A DNA stretch of 64,000 bases from Odontocerum albicorne (GCA_949825065.1 OX463859.1:16945220-17009219), one strand, 5' to 3'; shown: positions 34,291-44,059, counted from the stretch's first letter. Made by a program: numbers and translations. Notes: a model not told the origin generated them from the sequence alone.

Positions 34291-35270
34291 GTGCAGCAGC
34301 ACAATAACGTGATCAATGGAGACGTACGTAGTCATTAAGGGGGTGGCACGTTTTGAGACTGTAAAAAATGTAAAGGAGTTTGTCAGAAATAGAACCAGGG
34401 GCACCTGCTTGCTTGGTGTGAATGAGACCACGGCTATCGACGTGAAACTTAAATTTAAAATCTCTAATGATTGTTAAGTTTGCTAACTTTGTAGACTTTT
34501 TCAAATTTCATGTTTTCATTGTATTAATTAATATTATCACATCAGTTTGATCCCCTCTCCACCCACGCTGGTATGAGGGACAAAATAAGCCCCTATCCAG
34601 CGCGACCTAGATATTGTCACTTATGAAGTATTCAATTTGTACTTTTCTATTAATTTCGCATTAATGTCAAATTGGTGTTCTGAGGTGCGGACAGCTGACT
34701 AGGGACGGTCCCATACCGTTTAACCAACTGTGCATATTGTTAATTAGTTATATTTTTGTAATAATTTTGACTTAACGTGTTATTTTAATTGTTAATTAAT
34801 GTCCTTTTGATTTGGTTCTTGTTTAATTGTTATAAAGTGTTTTTTATTCCTATTTTATTTTAAAATTATTTTGAAAATATTTAAAATGAAGCAGACACTG
34901 TTTTTTGCATTATTTTATAGGATACTTTATACCGTTGATTAAAAAAAAAACAAAATTAAAATGAAATATTTCTGAGAATTTTTTTATTAAAGATATAATT
35001 TTGTCATAGCAAGAAACAAATTAAAGCTTAATTTAACGTCTTCCAAGAAAGGTCACGAGACAAGTTGCTTTGTTGGTTTGTCCTTTGTGTCAGTTTAGAC
35101 TCTCCTTTAAATTCAGTGTGAATCTACATCCTGACGTTTATTACATTACGTAAGGGATGGTTTACACTTTTTCAGTAATTATATGGACTGAAGGGTGCAA
35201 GACAACCGACAGTCAAGTTACTTTCCTTATTATTTATGTGCAACTTTCCTTATTATTTACGTGCAAACAT
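34290..35270. other. No gene recognised
   Basis: Minus-strand frames at 34027-34504 are shadows of the LINE tail or chance. GGTCACGAGACAAGTTGC at about 35050 begins a unique, slightly less AT-rich patch. Confidence 0.4.
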
Positions 35271-35274
35271 GTAA

Positions 35275-35600
35275 AATATGTACACATAATACAACGCTGT
35301 GGAAATGCGTACACAAAGAAAAAAAGTGGAGTGTCAATGCATAAAAAAATAAGGAACGAATGTATCAAAAATGGATAAAATGGTATTTGAAATGACTGCA
35401 TGGATAATCATGATGAATAAAGGAATGTTAAGGTGGTTTGGACGTGTTGAGAGAATGAACGACTTAGTGAATATACAAGTCAAAAGAGTAAAGTATGTGT
35501 GGAAGACGTAGGCCGAGGAAAAGGGGGCTGAATTAATTGGATCGAATTTAAAAAAAATGGTTAATATTGTGCGTGACGCTTGGATATAAATTTTTGGAAT
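35275..35600 (+). pseudogene. LINE-D C-terminus
   Basis: AAATGGTATTTGAAATGACTG, GGTGGTTTGGACGTGTTGAG, AGTCAAAAGAGTAAAGTATG, GACGTAGGCCGAGGAAAAGG, GGATCGAATTTAAAAAAAATGG. The 3' end carries a TACGAGTA octamer at 35657. Stops throughout. Confidence 0.65.
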
Positions 35601-35861
35601 CATATTTTCTCTACTTATCCCGCAAGGAACACGGTGTGATGATACATATACTATAGTACGAGTATGTGTATGTACATACATAATTAAATATATGAAATAA
35701 GTCAATTTAATTTCAAGTGGACATTTATATTTCCCCACTATGAAATAAATTAGACTCTCTCAAATGATATGGACCTAGGTTTATTATCTATTGGTTATCC
35801 TAACCCAAGTTAACTAGAATTTTGTATCTTATAGTAGATTATTTTATCGATTGTTGATTAT

Positions 35862-35998
35862 TATGCCTTAAGTGAAAAACTAGAACCCTTTTCTTTTAAA
35901 AACATATGGGTACCAACGAGAATCAAACCCGCAAATCCAGGTTGGAAGACCCAGATCACGGATGACGTCTCACTACCCGTATCACGGAGCTCATAATT
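35862..35998 (-). mobile_element. SINE-A head
   Basis: Minus strand: GAGCTCCGTGATACGGGTAG, TTGCGGGTTTGATTCTCGTT (B box), GTACCCATATGTTTTTAAAA. Tail missing. Confidence 0.7.
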
Positions 35999-36145
35999 TT
36001 TTTGGTTTATTGGAAGAGATTACCACATAATAATAATTAAAGGACAATTACACAAACTATGTATAAGGAACGATTGTAGATGTTCCAATATGTGACAGTA
36101 TCACATTTGGATTGAAGTGTAGGGTATGTGTATAACTAACCTAAC

Positions 36146-36362
36146 TCAACCTCCATGGCCTAGTTGGTAAGATGCCTGTCTCTCAATCCGGAGGTTGCGT
36201 TCCCGCTGGAACCCAGATTTTTTATAAAAGGATTCCAGTCTGGTTTTCACTTAAGTCCACTTTACCGTCTATCAGGTTGGTTGGAAGAGATTGCCACATG
36301 GCAATACGCTCGCCAGGTTGTATTGTATATAACAAAAGTGTGATACAATATAACACAATCAT
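36146..36362 (+). mobile_element. SINE-A, full length reference copy
   Basis: Head CCTCCATGGCCTAGTTGGTA (A box) and GGAGGTTGCGTTCCCGCTGG (B box mutated), AACCCAGATTTTTTATAAAA, GATTCCAGTCTGGTTTTCAC, TAAGTCCACTTTACCGTC, GGTTGGTTGGAAGAGATTGC, CACATGGCAATACGCTCG, CCAGGTTGTATTGTATAT, ending GATACAATATAAC. Confidence 0.88.
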
Positions 36363-36384
36363 AAATTTTGATAAGATCTTCAAA

Positions 36385-36520
36385 AAAGGATTCTTTTAAA
36401 GTTCTTCCTAAAGCTGCACAAGCCACCCTTATATCTAATGCTCAGAGACAGGCCATTCTGCATCACAGGCAATAAAACCCACCAGGTATGTACAACGAAA
36501 TAGTAGTGCACTACATTTTG
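36385..36520 (-). mobile_element. LINE-F scrap followed by a SINE-A tail scrap
   Basis: TTCTTCCTAAAGCTGCACAAGCCACCC matches LINE-F (7430); CAATAAAACCCACCAGGTATGTACAACG is a SINE-A tail in plus orientation. Confidence 0.5.
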
Positions 36521-36960
36521 TGGAAAATAATCAATATCGTTTTACTATTTTATTTTCAACCAAGCAATCCTTTCTACTACGTCCCACCTTTAAGTTTTAC
36601 TGGCATATTATTGCATATGTTTTAATTGATCGCGTATTTCTTACAAATAAATTTTATTTTTACTCAAACGAACTTTGTGCACAGTGTTACTCGTACTTTA
36701 TCAGCACACGTACATCCTTGACAAGTAGAGTAATCTGCACAGGACGCAGCGTTTATTTCTAAGTTTAATTTCACGCTGTGAGTGTCCCGAGTACCTAGCA
36801 AGATCCTTGAGGTAAGCAACTTAACAAAATGCTTCCTCTTATCAGGGCCAGTAGTGAGTTTATTCACCCATGTGAGATACATAAAACAAACACTTAAAGA
36901 ACACCAAAAAAAGCTTATTTTTGTTTAAAATCGAGGCATTAACTCTAATGAAATTTAAAG

Positions 36961-37156
36961 GCGCTGTAATTTGTTTAAGCAAATACTGTTTATTCCACTT
37001 TATATAACGGTATAACCCTACCGGTTTCAAGATTTTCACCTCATCGTCAGGGGAGCACAAAGAAGTCTGACGATGAGGTGAAAAACTTGAATCTGGTAGG
37101 GTTATAACGTTATATCAAGTGGAATAAACAGTTTTTGATTTAACAAATTACAAAGC
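36961..37156. repeat. Long foldback (arms about 85-95 bp) with hammerhead-like core
   Basis: The left arm 36965-37053 and right arm 37062-37153 are near-perfect inverse copies: TTTATTCCACTT, TATAACGGTATAACCCTACC, TTCACCTCATCGTCAG. A third, single-arm copy lies at 40345-40440, and decayed arms at 45510-45610. Each arm read 5'-to-3' in the other orientation contains CTGACGATGAGGTG...GAAACCGGTAGGG, see findings. Inverted flanking copies of a terminal repeat are typical of Penelope-like elements, but no RT or GIY-YIG domain is present here. Confidence 0.85.
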
Positions 37157-37379
37157 TTGTTTTGGTTTCAAATGTCCATCCAAGATGGCTAAAAAATAAC
37201 TTTTGAGAATCAGCATAACAGTTACTTAATTATTTTTACAAAGATCTTAAAAAAAACAGTGGTAGCGGAATTCATTGGGCTTTAGACTATATTATAAAAC
37301 CAATACTCCTTTATTTACCTTAAGGACTACTTTTTTTTTAATGCGTATTATTTCTTAATTCGTCATACCTTATTATATC

Positions 37380-37700
37380 ATTAATTGTTATTTCACACAT
37401 TTTAAGCAATGCTCAAATTTTTAACTACGTCTATTTCATCAATTTTTCATTACGTCAAGTTTCGCTTGCATATTTAAATGTTGGGACAATGTTTCTTTTA
37501 TGAGCTGCCAGCGCTGCTTCTCTTGAAATTCTCTAGTCTATTAACACGTTTAAAAACCCAACATTCAATATTTTGCTTGCTTCTACTTTTCTGTTTTAAA
37601 ACGATTTACTTTTATCTTTTTCTTATTTATTTCACAAACACATACTTCCTCTTTCGATAACCATAACTTTCAACATTCATACTCTGACCTTTTACTTTCT
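37380..37700 (-). mobile_element. Possible LINE-D RT-region scrap
   Basis: TTTTTCATTACGTCAAGTTTCGC, AACATTCATACTCTGACC and TACTTTCATCTG resemble 27780-27890 of the long minus-strand LINE-D. Low confidence because the sequence is simple. Confidence 0.4.
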
Positions 37701-38260
37701 TACTTTCATCTGTTTTCGGGCTGATAGCGTCTCAACGTCTAGACGTGTGAGAAACAGTCAGCATGCTGCGAACATGCGTCAGCATTACCAGGCGACTCAG
37801 CAGGATCCACATGTCTATGACATCTGCGCGAGGGAGTGCGCTTCTAAGATCATGCTGTTTTCTCACAGAAGATGAAATGATCGACGTGAAAGAGCAGCTC
37901 AAGATAGAGTGGCGATTGAGTGTCGTTGGAGTGGCGAAGGGATATTCGTTTTTCAGGCCCAGTAACGATGACTCCTTTCATAAACAAGATTTTTTTTAAA
38001 TTTTAAATTTCAAGTTAAAACAACACATTTGCGTTCAACTTGCCCCTTAAAACGCTCCTGTCTCGCAGTCACACAAGAAGAACCGAGAAGAAATAGTAAT
38101 CCTTTAATTTTACTCGGACAAATAACTCTCCCAGAGGTGTGTTTATTCCTAATTAAATGCCCGTTCCAAGCGCGCTACTCTTACTTACATTGTTTTTCCT
38201 TTTCTTCTTATTTCTCTCCTTTTCCTTTGTGGGGATGCCTTTCAGCGACACTTTGTTAAA
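37700..38260. other. GC-richer unique block, possible unseen exon or element
   Basis: 37730-37980 (GTCTCAACGTCTAGACGTG, CGTCAGCATTACCAGGCGAC, AAAGAGCAGCTCAAGATAGAG) holds a 78-residue plus-strand frame without recognised motifs. 38029-38259 holds another unrecognised frame. Neither has supported splice sites. Confidence 0.35.
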
Positions 38261-38579
38261 TGTTGAGTAAATAATATTTTGCCTTTTTTAGCGTTTGCAG
38301 AGGACTCATTTTCAGAGGAGTTGAAAAAATGGAATCAACATTATTTTCTGATTATTCTCTTTTCATGTTTTTGCAAGATCATTTTATTATTTTAATAGCA
38401 ATGCAGTTTAATTTTATTATTTTAATAGCGTGGCTAGTGTGCTAAATATTGTACTGCAAAGTGCAAATTAGCTTATCTTATTACACTTCTTTGAAGAATA
38501 GCATTTTGAAGATTTTTTTAAATTTATACAAACATGTAAGATAAAACATTTTTTTTTCTATTTAGTTTATAGGCACTCA

Positions 38580-38820
38580 TAACGTAGAGTATGTCGAGAT
38601 GCCATGAATTACATGCTCAATTTTGAGTACTGCGATTTACATTTACAGTGTAGAGTATGTTGAGATATCATAATTTACATTAATAACCTAGAATATGTTG
38701 AGATGACATAATTTCAAATAACATTAAAAGCATGTTGCCATAACTTACATTAAGAGTATGTTGAGATACTATAACTGACATTATCAAAAGAGATTATCTT
38801 GAGATATCATAATCATTTTC
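38580..38820. repeat. Degenerate tandem array, about 40-bp unit
   Basis: Repeats of AGAGTATGTTGAGATATCATAA with TTTACATT spacers occur at about 38587, 38650, 38690, 38754 and 38795. Much diverged. Confidence 0.7.
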
Positions 38821-39429
38821 CTTCTCCCGTGATGTCGGACCTTAAGTCCGTCGTGTATCACCACCGGATGAGTTCCTTTGAGTAATTCCTTCAAAGTCAC
38901 TTCGTAATGAAGCATTCATTAAAAAAATCCATCATCTAGTGTAAATCGCGCTAGATGGGGACTTATTTTGTCCCCATAATAGTGTAAATGGGGGTGGGAT
39001 CGAACTAATCTCTTCTCTCGACTAGAGCCGACTTTCTCTCAACTAGGTCCATTAGAGCAGATATAAGACGTATTATTTCGTTATATTATGCAATGTTAAG
39101 AATGAGTATCGCGCGGTTATAACTTTTATTTCAAAAGAAAGGGAAGAGACCGGCAGAAATTTAACGACATATGACAATGTCGTTTAATTTCCACCTGGCC
39201 TTTCATTTACTTGAAAAAAATCTTGATAAATGTGTTATATTCCATTTATAACATGCTAGAATATAACAAAATTTCAGTCCTTTTTAGTGAAAAATGTATA
39301 TGCTTGACTTATAACAGGAATTCCTAGTTAGTTGGCCAGCAGGTCTAAAGTATCTAAGCATAAACATTAAACATGATGGAAGAACATAACATATAATAAT
39401 ATGATTATTGAAGTACATATCTTTAAATT

Positions 39430-39510
39430 GTTGTTTCTGTTATTCTAATATATTTTGTTATTCTAATGTATCTGTTATTCTAATGTTTCTGTTATTCTAA
39501 TGTATTTCTC
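39430..39510. repeat. Short tandem TTCTGTTATTCTAATGTAT, about 4 copies
   Basis: Visible at 39435-39505. Flanking 38830-39430 and 39510-40090 show no supported gene; frames at 39649-39951 are unrecognised. Confidence 0.8.
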
Positions 39511-40089
39511 ATGTAAGAAAGAAGAATTGTTTTATTGAAAATAAAAACATATATTTCATGTTGATAATGAAGTCTGAAATAAATTTGAAGATTAATGGAG
39601 TTTTATCCCAGAATTGGTATAACAATTTATTCGAATAACTGTATATAATCAGAATATTTTGCACCGTTTTATTGCAAATTGCAGGCTATTTTCATGGTAA
39701 TCAAGCGGCCATTCTAACAAAATAGCTTCAGTAGTATGTTTAAATATGGAAATCAAAATTTGATTGAACTCTTTGGAAATAAAAATTGTACCAAATTCTA
39801 TGATTTGATTAAATGTCAAAAGGATTTTTTTAAAGTGCTCAATGAATTGAAAAATAATAAACATACGATCACACAATATCTCTTTTGGGGTAAGCAAAAA
39901 GGACATATGAATTACTTTGCACCTTGTATTTCGCAGTCTTGTGTTTTGTGAAAATTGTCAGCTGTCGAAAATTGTCAACCGTGAAGTTAAAAAATAAATG
40001 TGTTATTGGTCTAAAGGGCTTTTTAATGCATAACATTCGAAAGGTTTCTTACATTTTTATTAATGTAGTTGAAACGCAATTCATATCCC

Positions 40090-40345
40090 CAATACACATA
40101 TACATACCTTTATAAATGTATACGAGTACATAGTAACTAATTACTCCAATACAGACATACATGCCATTATAAATGTATACATAGTAATTTATTACTCCAA
40201 TACACACATACATGTCATTATAAATGCATACATAGTAATTTATTACTCTAATACACACATACATGCCATTATAAATGTAAACATAGTAATTTATTACTCC
40301 AATACACACATACATGTCATTATAAATGTATACGTAGTAATTTGT
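40090..40345. repeat. Tandem array, 5 x about 51 bp, one copy with a 6-bp insertion
   Basis: Units contain ACACACATACATGYCATTAT, AAATGTATACATAGTAATTT and ATTACTCCAAT. In the first unit AAATGTATACATAG is instead AAATGTATACGAGTACATAG: a 6-bp gain creating TACGAGTA at 40121-40128. The 51-bp period keeps a repetitive minus-strand frame open (MYVCIGVINYYVYIYNG repeats), not a credible gene. Confidence 0.9.
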
Positions 40346-40445
40346 TTAATCAAACACTGTGTATTCCCCTTTGTATTGTATAACGGTATAACCCTACCGG
40401 TTTCAATGTTTTTTCACCTCATCATCAGGGGATAACAAACAATGC
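40345..40445 (-). repeat. Single arm of the foldback/Penelope-like terminal repeat
   Basis: GTATAACGGTATAACCCTACC, GGTTTCAATGTTTTTTCACC and TCATCATCAGGGGATAAC. On the minus strand it reads CCCTGATGATGAGGTG...GAAACCGGTAGGGTTATACC. Same family as 36961-37156. Confidence 0.8.
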
Positions 40446-40773
40446 ATACCTATTTATGTCAACAGTGTCAGAGTTTAGAAGGATGGTGGCTGAATTAACT
40501 GATGAATGAGTGATTTATTATTTCCACATATTTTCTCTAATTAGTAATATTTTCACTGACCTGCTGACATGACAAAACTGTGCGGAGATGAAAACTTATA
40601 ATTGGGATTTGAATTGTTCGCGTCGACCCAATTTTTTCCCAACGATTTAAATTTTAGAAAAAAAGTATCTTTATTCTCTCAATATGTGACCCAGATAGGC
40701 AATTCGGGTTTTTAAAAGCTCTCATTCTACACTTGCTCGGCGCAGCTCTTTGGTGTTTGCGATTTGATAAAAC

Positions 40774-41353
40774 TGTAACGATGGTCGCTATCAGTGTAGC
40801 ACGTGTCCTATTAGGACGTGCTGATGATCTTGATATCGACATCGTTATCTTCGTTCTCGCTGATTCTGCAATTACTTCTCGTACAGAATCATCAATATAG
40901 CGAATTGCTTATTTCTATAAGTCATGATGATCTTGATTTGTTGTCTATAAATATGGACTCAGGAATGCGGATATAAATCGATAAGTGGACAGCAGGTAAA
41001 TAAATAACAAAGTCTTGACAGTTGACTGGATGACAATAAAATGTATGTTTATTTCGCATAGTGCGGACAATTTATACCAGTGAGTGAATACATGGGATAT
41101 ATATATATCTGCCTCGCTCTATCACATGGACGGGAGGTAGGTTAATTATTTATATTTGGAGATCGCTAGCCAATTTGCGCGCTGTAAATAGTAAATATTG
41201 TCGTTGTTTGAAGTGTGTAACAATCATTGAATTCTTGATCGGTCAATGACCCTGTATGTTTAAATCAACAATAATTAATTTAATTTATTTGTGTTTTAAC
41301 AATTCACTCGTTATTTTTGACAATTCATTTAGGTAGGTATACAGGCAGGTACA
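40774..41353 (-). repeat. 3' LTR (element read on minus strand)
   Basis: 580 bp, TG...CA ends, nearly identical to 42697-43276. Contains TATATATATATCTGCC near 41096 and many TAAATAAATAA words. The purine-rich tract lies just inside, at 41355-41367. Confidence 0.95.
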
Positions 41354-41597
41354 TAGCTCCCTTCCTAGTGAACGCAGAGGGCGCGTGCCTTGCGTGAACG
41401 ATAGGTTCCGGTGCATCAGACGTCGGGCTGGTCGTCCGTTCCCTGTGTCGAAGTAGGTACGTGGATAACAACAGCGCGTGGCGTTTTTTCCCAGATCTGT
41501 CGGTCAGATGGGTGATGCGGAAACGGGGGTAGGCTTGGTCGTCTGTCGCTAAATTTTGGATTGTCTGCGGTGCTTGGTTGGTTGTTGCGCTGATCAT
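41325..41597 (-). CDS. Unrecognised 90-residue frame at 3' end of LTR element
   Basis: Open minus-strand frame running from the interior into the 3' LTR, rich in R, T and P (HLTDRSGKKRHALLL, RHRERTTSPTSDAPEP). No domain is recognised. May be residual sequence rather than a protein. Confidence 0.25.
   Translation of the reverse strand: MISATTNQAPQTIQNLATDDQAYPRFRITHLTDRSGKKRHALLLSTYLLRHRERTTSPTSDAPEPIVHARHAPSAFTRKGAMYLPVYLPK
41355..41367 (-). other. Polypurine tract of the LTR element
   Basis: Minus-strand AGGAAGGGAGCTA immediately before the 3' LTR start TGTACC. Position and composition fit the plus-strand priming site. Confidence 0.75.
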
Positions 41598-41616
41598 CGA
41601 TGATTGGTTGTGTGGA

Positions 41617-41960
41617 TCAAGCTGCAGATGGCGTCCGCGGTGGAAGGTGGATCTGCAGTTGCTTGATGATGGTGGTGATGATGAAGATCAAGTTGCAGAT
41701 GGCTTCCGATGTGGAAGGTTGATCTGCGGTGGCTTGATGGTGATAGTGATGATGTAGATCAAGTCGCAGATGGCATCCGATGTGGAAGGTTGATCTGCGG
41801 TGGCTTGATGGTGATAGTGATGATGTAGATCAAGTTGCAGATGGCATCCGATGTGGAAGGTTGATCTGCGGTGGCTTGATGGTGATGGTGATGATGTAGA
41901 TCAAGTTGCAGATGGCGTCCGCGGTGGACGGTTGATCTGCAGGTGCTTGATGATGATGAT
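41617..41960. repeat. Tandem array inside LTR element, about 5 x 71 bp
   Basis: Units share GATCAAGTTGCAGATGGC, TCCGATGTGGAAGGTTGATC and TGCGGTGGCTTGATGGTGAT. The period is not a multiple of three. Inner copies are almost identical; outer ones diverge (GTCCGCGGTGGA). Confidence 0.93.
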
Positions 41961-41984
41961 GGAGTCTGCGGTGCTCGTTGCTGC

Positions 41985-42055
41985 AGCGTGGTTGTAGCAT
42001 GGTTGTAGCGTGGTTGTATCGTGGTTGTAGCGTGGTTGTAGCGACTTTGTAGCGA
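41985..42055. repeat. Short tandem GTGGTTGTAGC, about 6 copies
   Basis: 11-12 bp units GTGGTTGTAGCRTGGTTGTAG at 41990-42045 within the LTR element; on the minus strand the frames encode Y-N-H/T-T-L-Q-P repeats. Confidence 0.85.
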
Positions 42056-42172
42056 TGTTTGTCTGCTCCAGCGCTTTGTCGGTCAGTAGTTCGTCGAGAG
42101 AGGCAATCCTGTAAATCGTGTGGCTGATCGCCAGGACTGACCTCATGTGAGCTGGCGTCGGGCTCGTCCAAA

Positions 42173-42421
42173 TCAGATGTAGTGTTGTATCTGAGTGACG
42201 GCTCTGCTGTCCTTGTTGATGGCGTGCTTGGCCAGTTCGCCGGGGAGTAGAGTCTGGACGGTTGCCTGGATCTCTCTGCTGGTGATGATGCTCATCTTGT
42301 TGTAGTGGACGAGGCGGTTGGCGTTGGCGGCGGTGCGTTCGAAAATCTCGTTGACGAAATTGTTCATGATGCTCATCGCGTTGCTGCTGATGCTGGTGTC
42401 GAGTTGCAATTGTTTTGACAT
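42173..42421 (-). CDS. Histone H2B C-terminal fragment captured in the LTR element
   Basis: An ATG-started 82-residue frame reads [20 protein letters not shown], then [41 protein letters not shown] and [13 protein letters not shown]. Residue by residue it follows H2B from the K-Q-V-H-P-D-T-G-I-S-S-K-A-M segment to the C-terminus, so helices alpha2, alpha3 and alphaC of the histone fold are kept and the N-tail, alphaN and most of alpha1 are gone. The C-terminal lysine that is ubiquitinated in H2B (..GTKAVTKY..) reads Arg here (DSRAVTQI), and the final KYTSxK is replaced. The frame is intact. Sense direction equals the element's own transcription. Whether it is translated is unknown; a truncated H2B could at most pair abnormally with H2A. 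Confidence 0.9.
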   Translation of the reverse strand: MSKQLQLDTSISSNAMSIMNNFVNEIFERTAANANRLVHYNKMSIITSREIQATVQTLLPGELAKHAINKDSRAVTQIQHYI

Positions 42422-42479
42422 TGCTGTCGAGTCGGCGATATTCGATATAGTCGAGGTATGTATTCGTAGCGATGTTCAG

Positions 42480-42696
42480 TTTTCGTGCGGTTCGGTTTTC
42501 GTGCGGGTTCAGTTTTCGTGCGGGTTCAGTTTTCGTGCGGGCTCAATGTAGCGATGTTCGATTTTCGTTCGGGTTCACCAATGTAATGGTGGTGTAGTTC
42601 GTCGATGTACGTGTTCGGTTTTCTTTCGGGGTTCAGCAATGTAACGATGGTGTAGTTCGTCGATGTACGTGTTCTGTTTTCTTTCGGGGTCACCAA
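42480..42696. repeat. Tandemly reiterated LTR-end/primer-binding-site leader
   Basis: Three units of about 61 bp contain GTGTAGTTCGTCGATGTACG, TTCKGTTTTCTTTCGGGGT and ACCAATGTAACGATGG; each ends in a copy of the LTR start TGTAAYGATGG next to a PBS-like GGGTTCACC or GGGGTCACC. Left of them is a shorter GGTTCAGTTTTCGTGCGG repeat. Confidence 0.85.
42684..42695 (-). other. Primer-binding site of the LTR element
   Basis: Minus-strand TGGTGACCCCGA, one base inside the 5' LTR. It ends in the required TGG complement of CCA. From memory the 3' end of insect tRNA-Trp (..TCGGGGTCACCA) fits; a tRNA comparison would settle it. Confidence 0.8.
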
Positions 42697-43276
42697 TGTA
42701 ACGATGGTCGCTATCAGTGTAGCACGTGTCCTATTAGGACGTGCTGATGATCTTGATATCGACATCGTTATCTTCGTTCTCGCTGATTCTGCAATTACTT
42801 CTCGTACAGAATCATCAATATAGCGAATTGCTTATTTCTATAAGTCATGATGATCTTGATTTGTTGTCTATAAATATGGACTCAGGAATGCGGATATAAA
42901 TCGATAATTGGACAGCAGGTAAATAAATAACAAAGTCTTGACAGTTGACTGGATGACAATAAAATGTATGTTTATTTCGCATAGTGCGGACAATTTATAC
43001 CAGTGAGTGAATACATGGGATATATATATATCTGCCTCGCTCTATCACATGGACGGGAGGTAGGTTAATTATTTATATTTGGAGATCGCTAGCCAATTTG
43101 CGCGCTGTAAATAGTAAATATTGTCGTTGTTTGAAGTGTGTAACAATCATTGAATTCTTGATCGGTCAATGACCCTGTATGTTTAAATCAACAATAATTA
43201 ATTTAATTTATTTGTGTTTTAACAATTCACTCGTTATTTTTGACAATTCATTTAGGTAGGTATACAGGCAGGTACA
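42697..43276 (-). repeat. 5' LTR (element read on minus strand)
   Basis: 580 bp, partner of 40774-41353. Promoter would lie here, driving leftward transcription through the H2B fragment. Confidence 0.95.
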
Positions 43277-43280
43277 AAAC

Positions 43281-44055
43281 CAAGAAATTCTAAACATTCT
43301 CAAATAAATCAACATTTCGAATGTTTTTTTGCTAATTTAACATTCAGGTTTTCTTGGTTCATATTTCAACACCATAAAGTAAATATGTCAGCACTTAATC
43401 ATGCGTTACCGAAGTTAAAATCAAAGTAATTATCGCAGAAAACTGTTATTATTTTGAGAAATCCAGAACATGCCATTTCAATTCGGCATTTAATTTTTTT
43501 ATTTGTGTGAAGGTCACGAGTAATTAAGCTTCCTAGATATTAAAAACTGTCGACTTGCTCTTAAGCTTGTCAGCTACAAAGATGCCTTATTCCACTAAAA
43601 ATAAATCTGAGTTATTTACATCTATAAAATAAGTCTTCGACAATTACGTAAGTCTGCTAGGTGAAGTTTGGTTATATTTTGTGGTATACATACATAACAT
43701 ATATTAAACTTAAATATACGAGTACATATAATTATTAAATAATTTTAAAACAATGACTGTAATTTATTATTACTACTGCTTTTTGTATCTTCATGTTAGT
43801 TTAAGATAAAGTTTTGTAATATTTGTCAATAATTTTAAGTACTTTATAACCTGTCACATGTTCATTTTTATATAAAGACACTGTTGTATCGTTAATTAAA
43901 TAAATAAACTATGCGACTGTCGACTTAAAAACATAAACGTTTTTTTAACATATTTAATATTCAATATAAATAAGCATTAATATTCACTGTATTAAATTTT
44001 CATATAGATATTTAGTACTCGTGTAGTAATATTCCGTATATATAAGTGTTAACAT
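43281..44055. other. Unique AT-rich sequence
   Basis: No gene recognised. TACGAGTA at 43717. Confidence 0.4.
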
Positions 44056-44059
44056 CGAT

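Larger units (their letters stand above)
40774..43276 (-). mobile_element. Non-autonomous LTR retrotransposon carrying an H2B fragment
   Basis: Two direct 580-bp repeats (40774-41353, 42697-43276) begin TGTAACGATGG and end GGCAGGTACA, that is TG...CA. By eye they differ at one base (GATAAGTGG against GATAATTGG). A 4-bp direct repeat AAAC flanks the element (40770-40773, 43277-43280). On the minus strand a primer-binding site (TTGGTGACCCCGAAAG) follows the right LTR and a purine tract (AGGAAGGGAGC) precedes the left one, so the element reads leftward. The 1343-bp interior has no gag, protease, RT or integrase. It depends on another element for mobility. A 4-bp duplication is compatible with Gypsy- or BEL-type integrase. 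Little divergence means recent insertion. Confidence 0.95.

Noticed and set aside
36146..36215. tRNA gene-like A and B boxes in SINE heads (also 11395, 17170, 28720, 49200, 63840)
   Set aside because: No acceptor stem or complete cloverleaf, and the same heads recur with long shared 3' bodies, so they are SINEs.
41830..42171. A 113-residue minus-strand protein downstream of H2B in the LTR element
   Set aside because: It starts at a TTG, not an ATG, and most of it is the translation of tandem repeats; no domain is recognisable.
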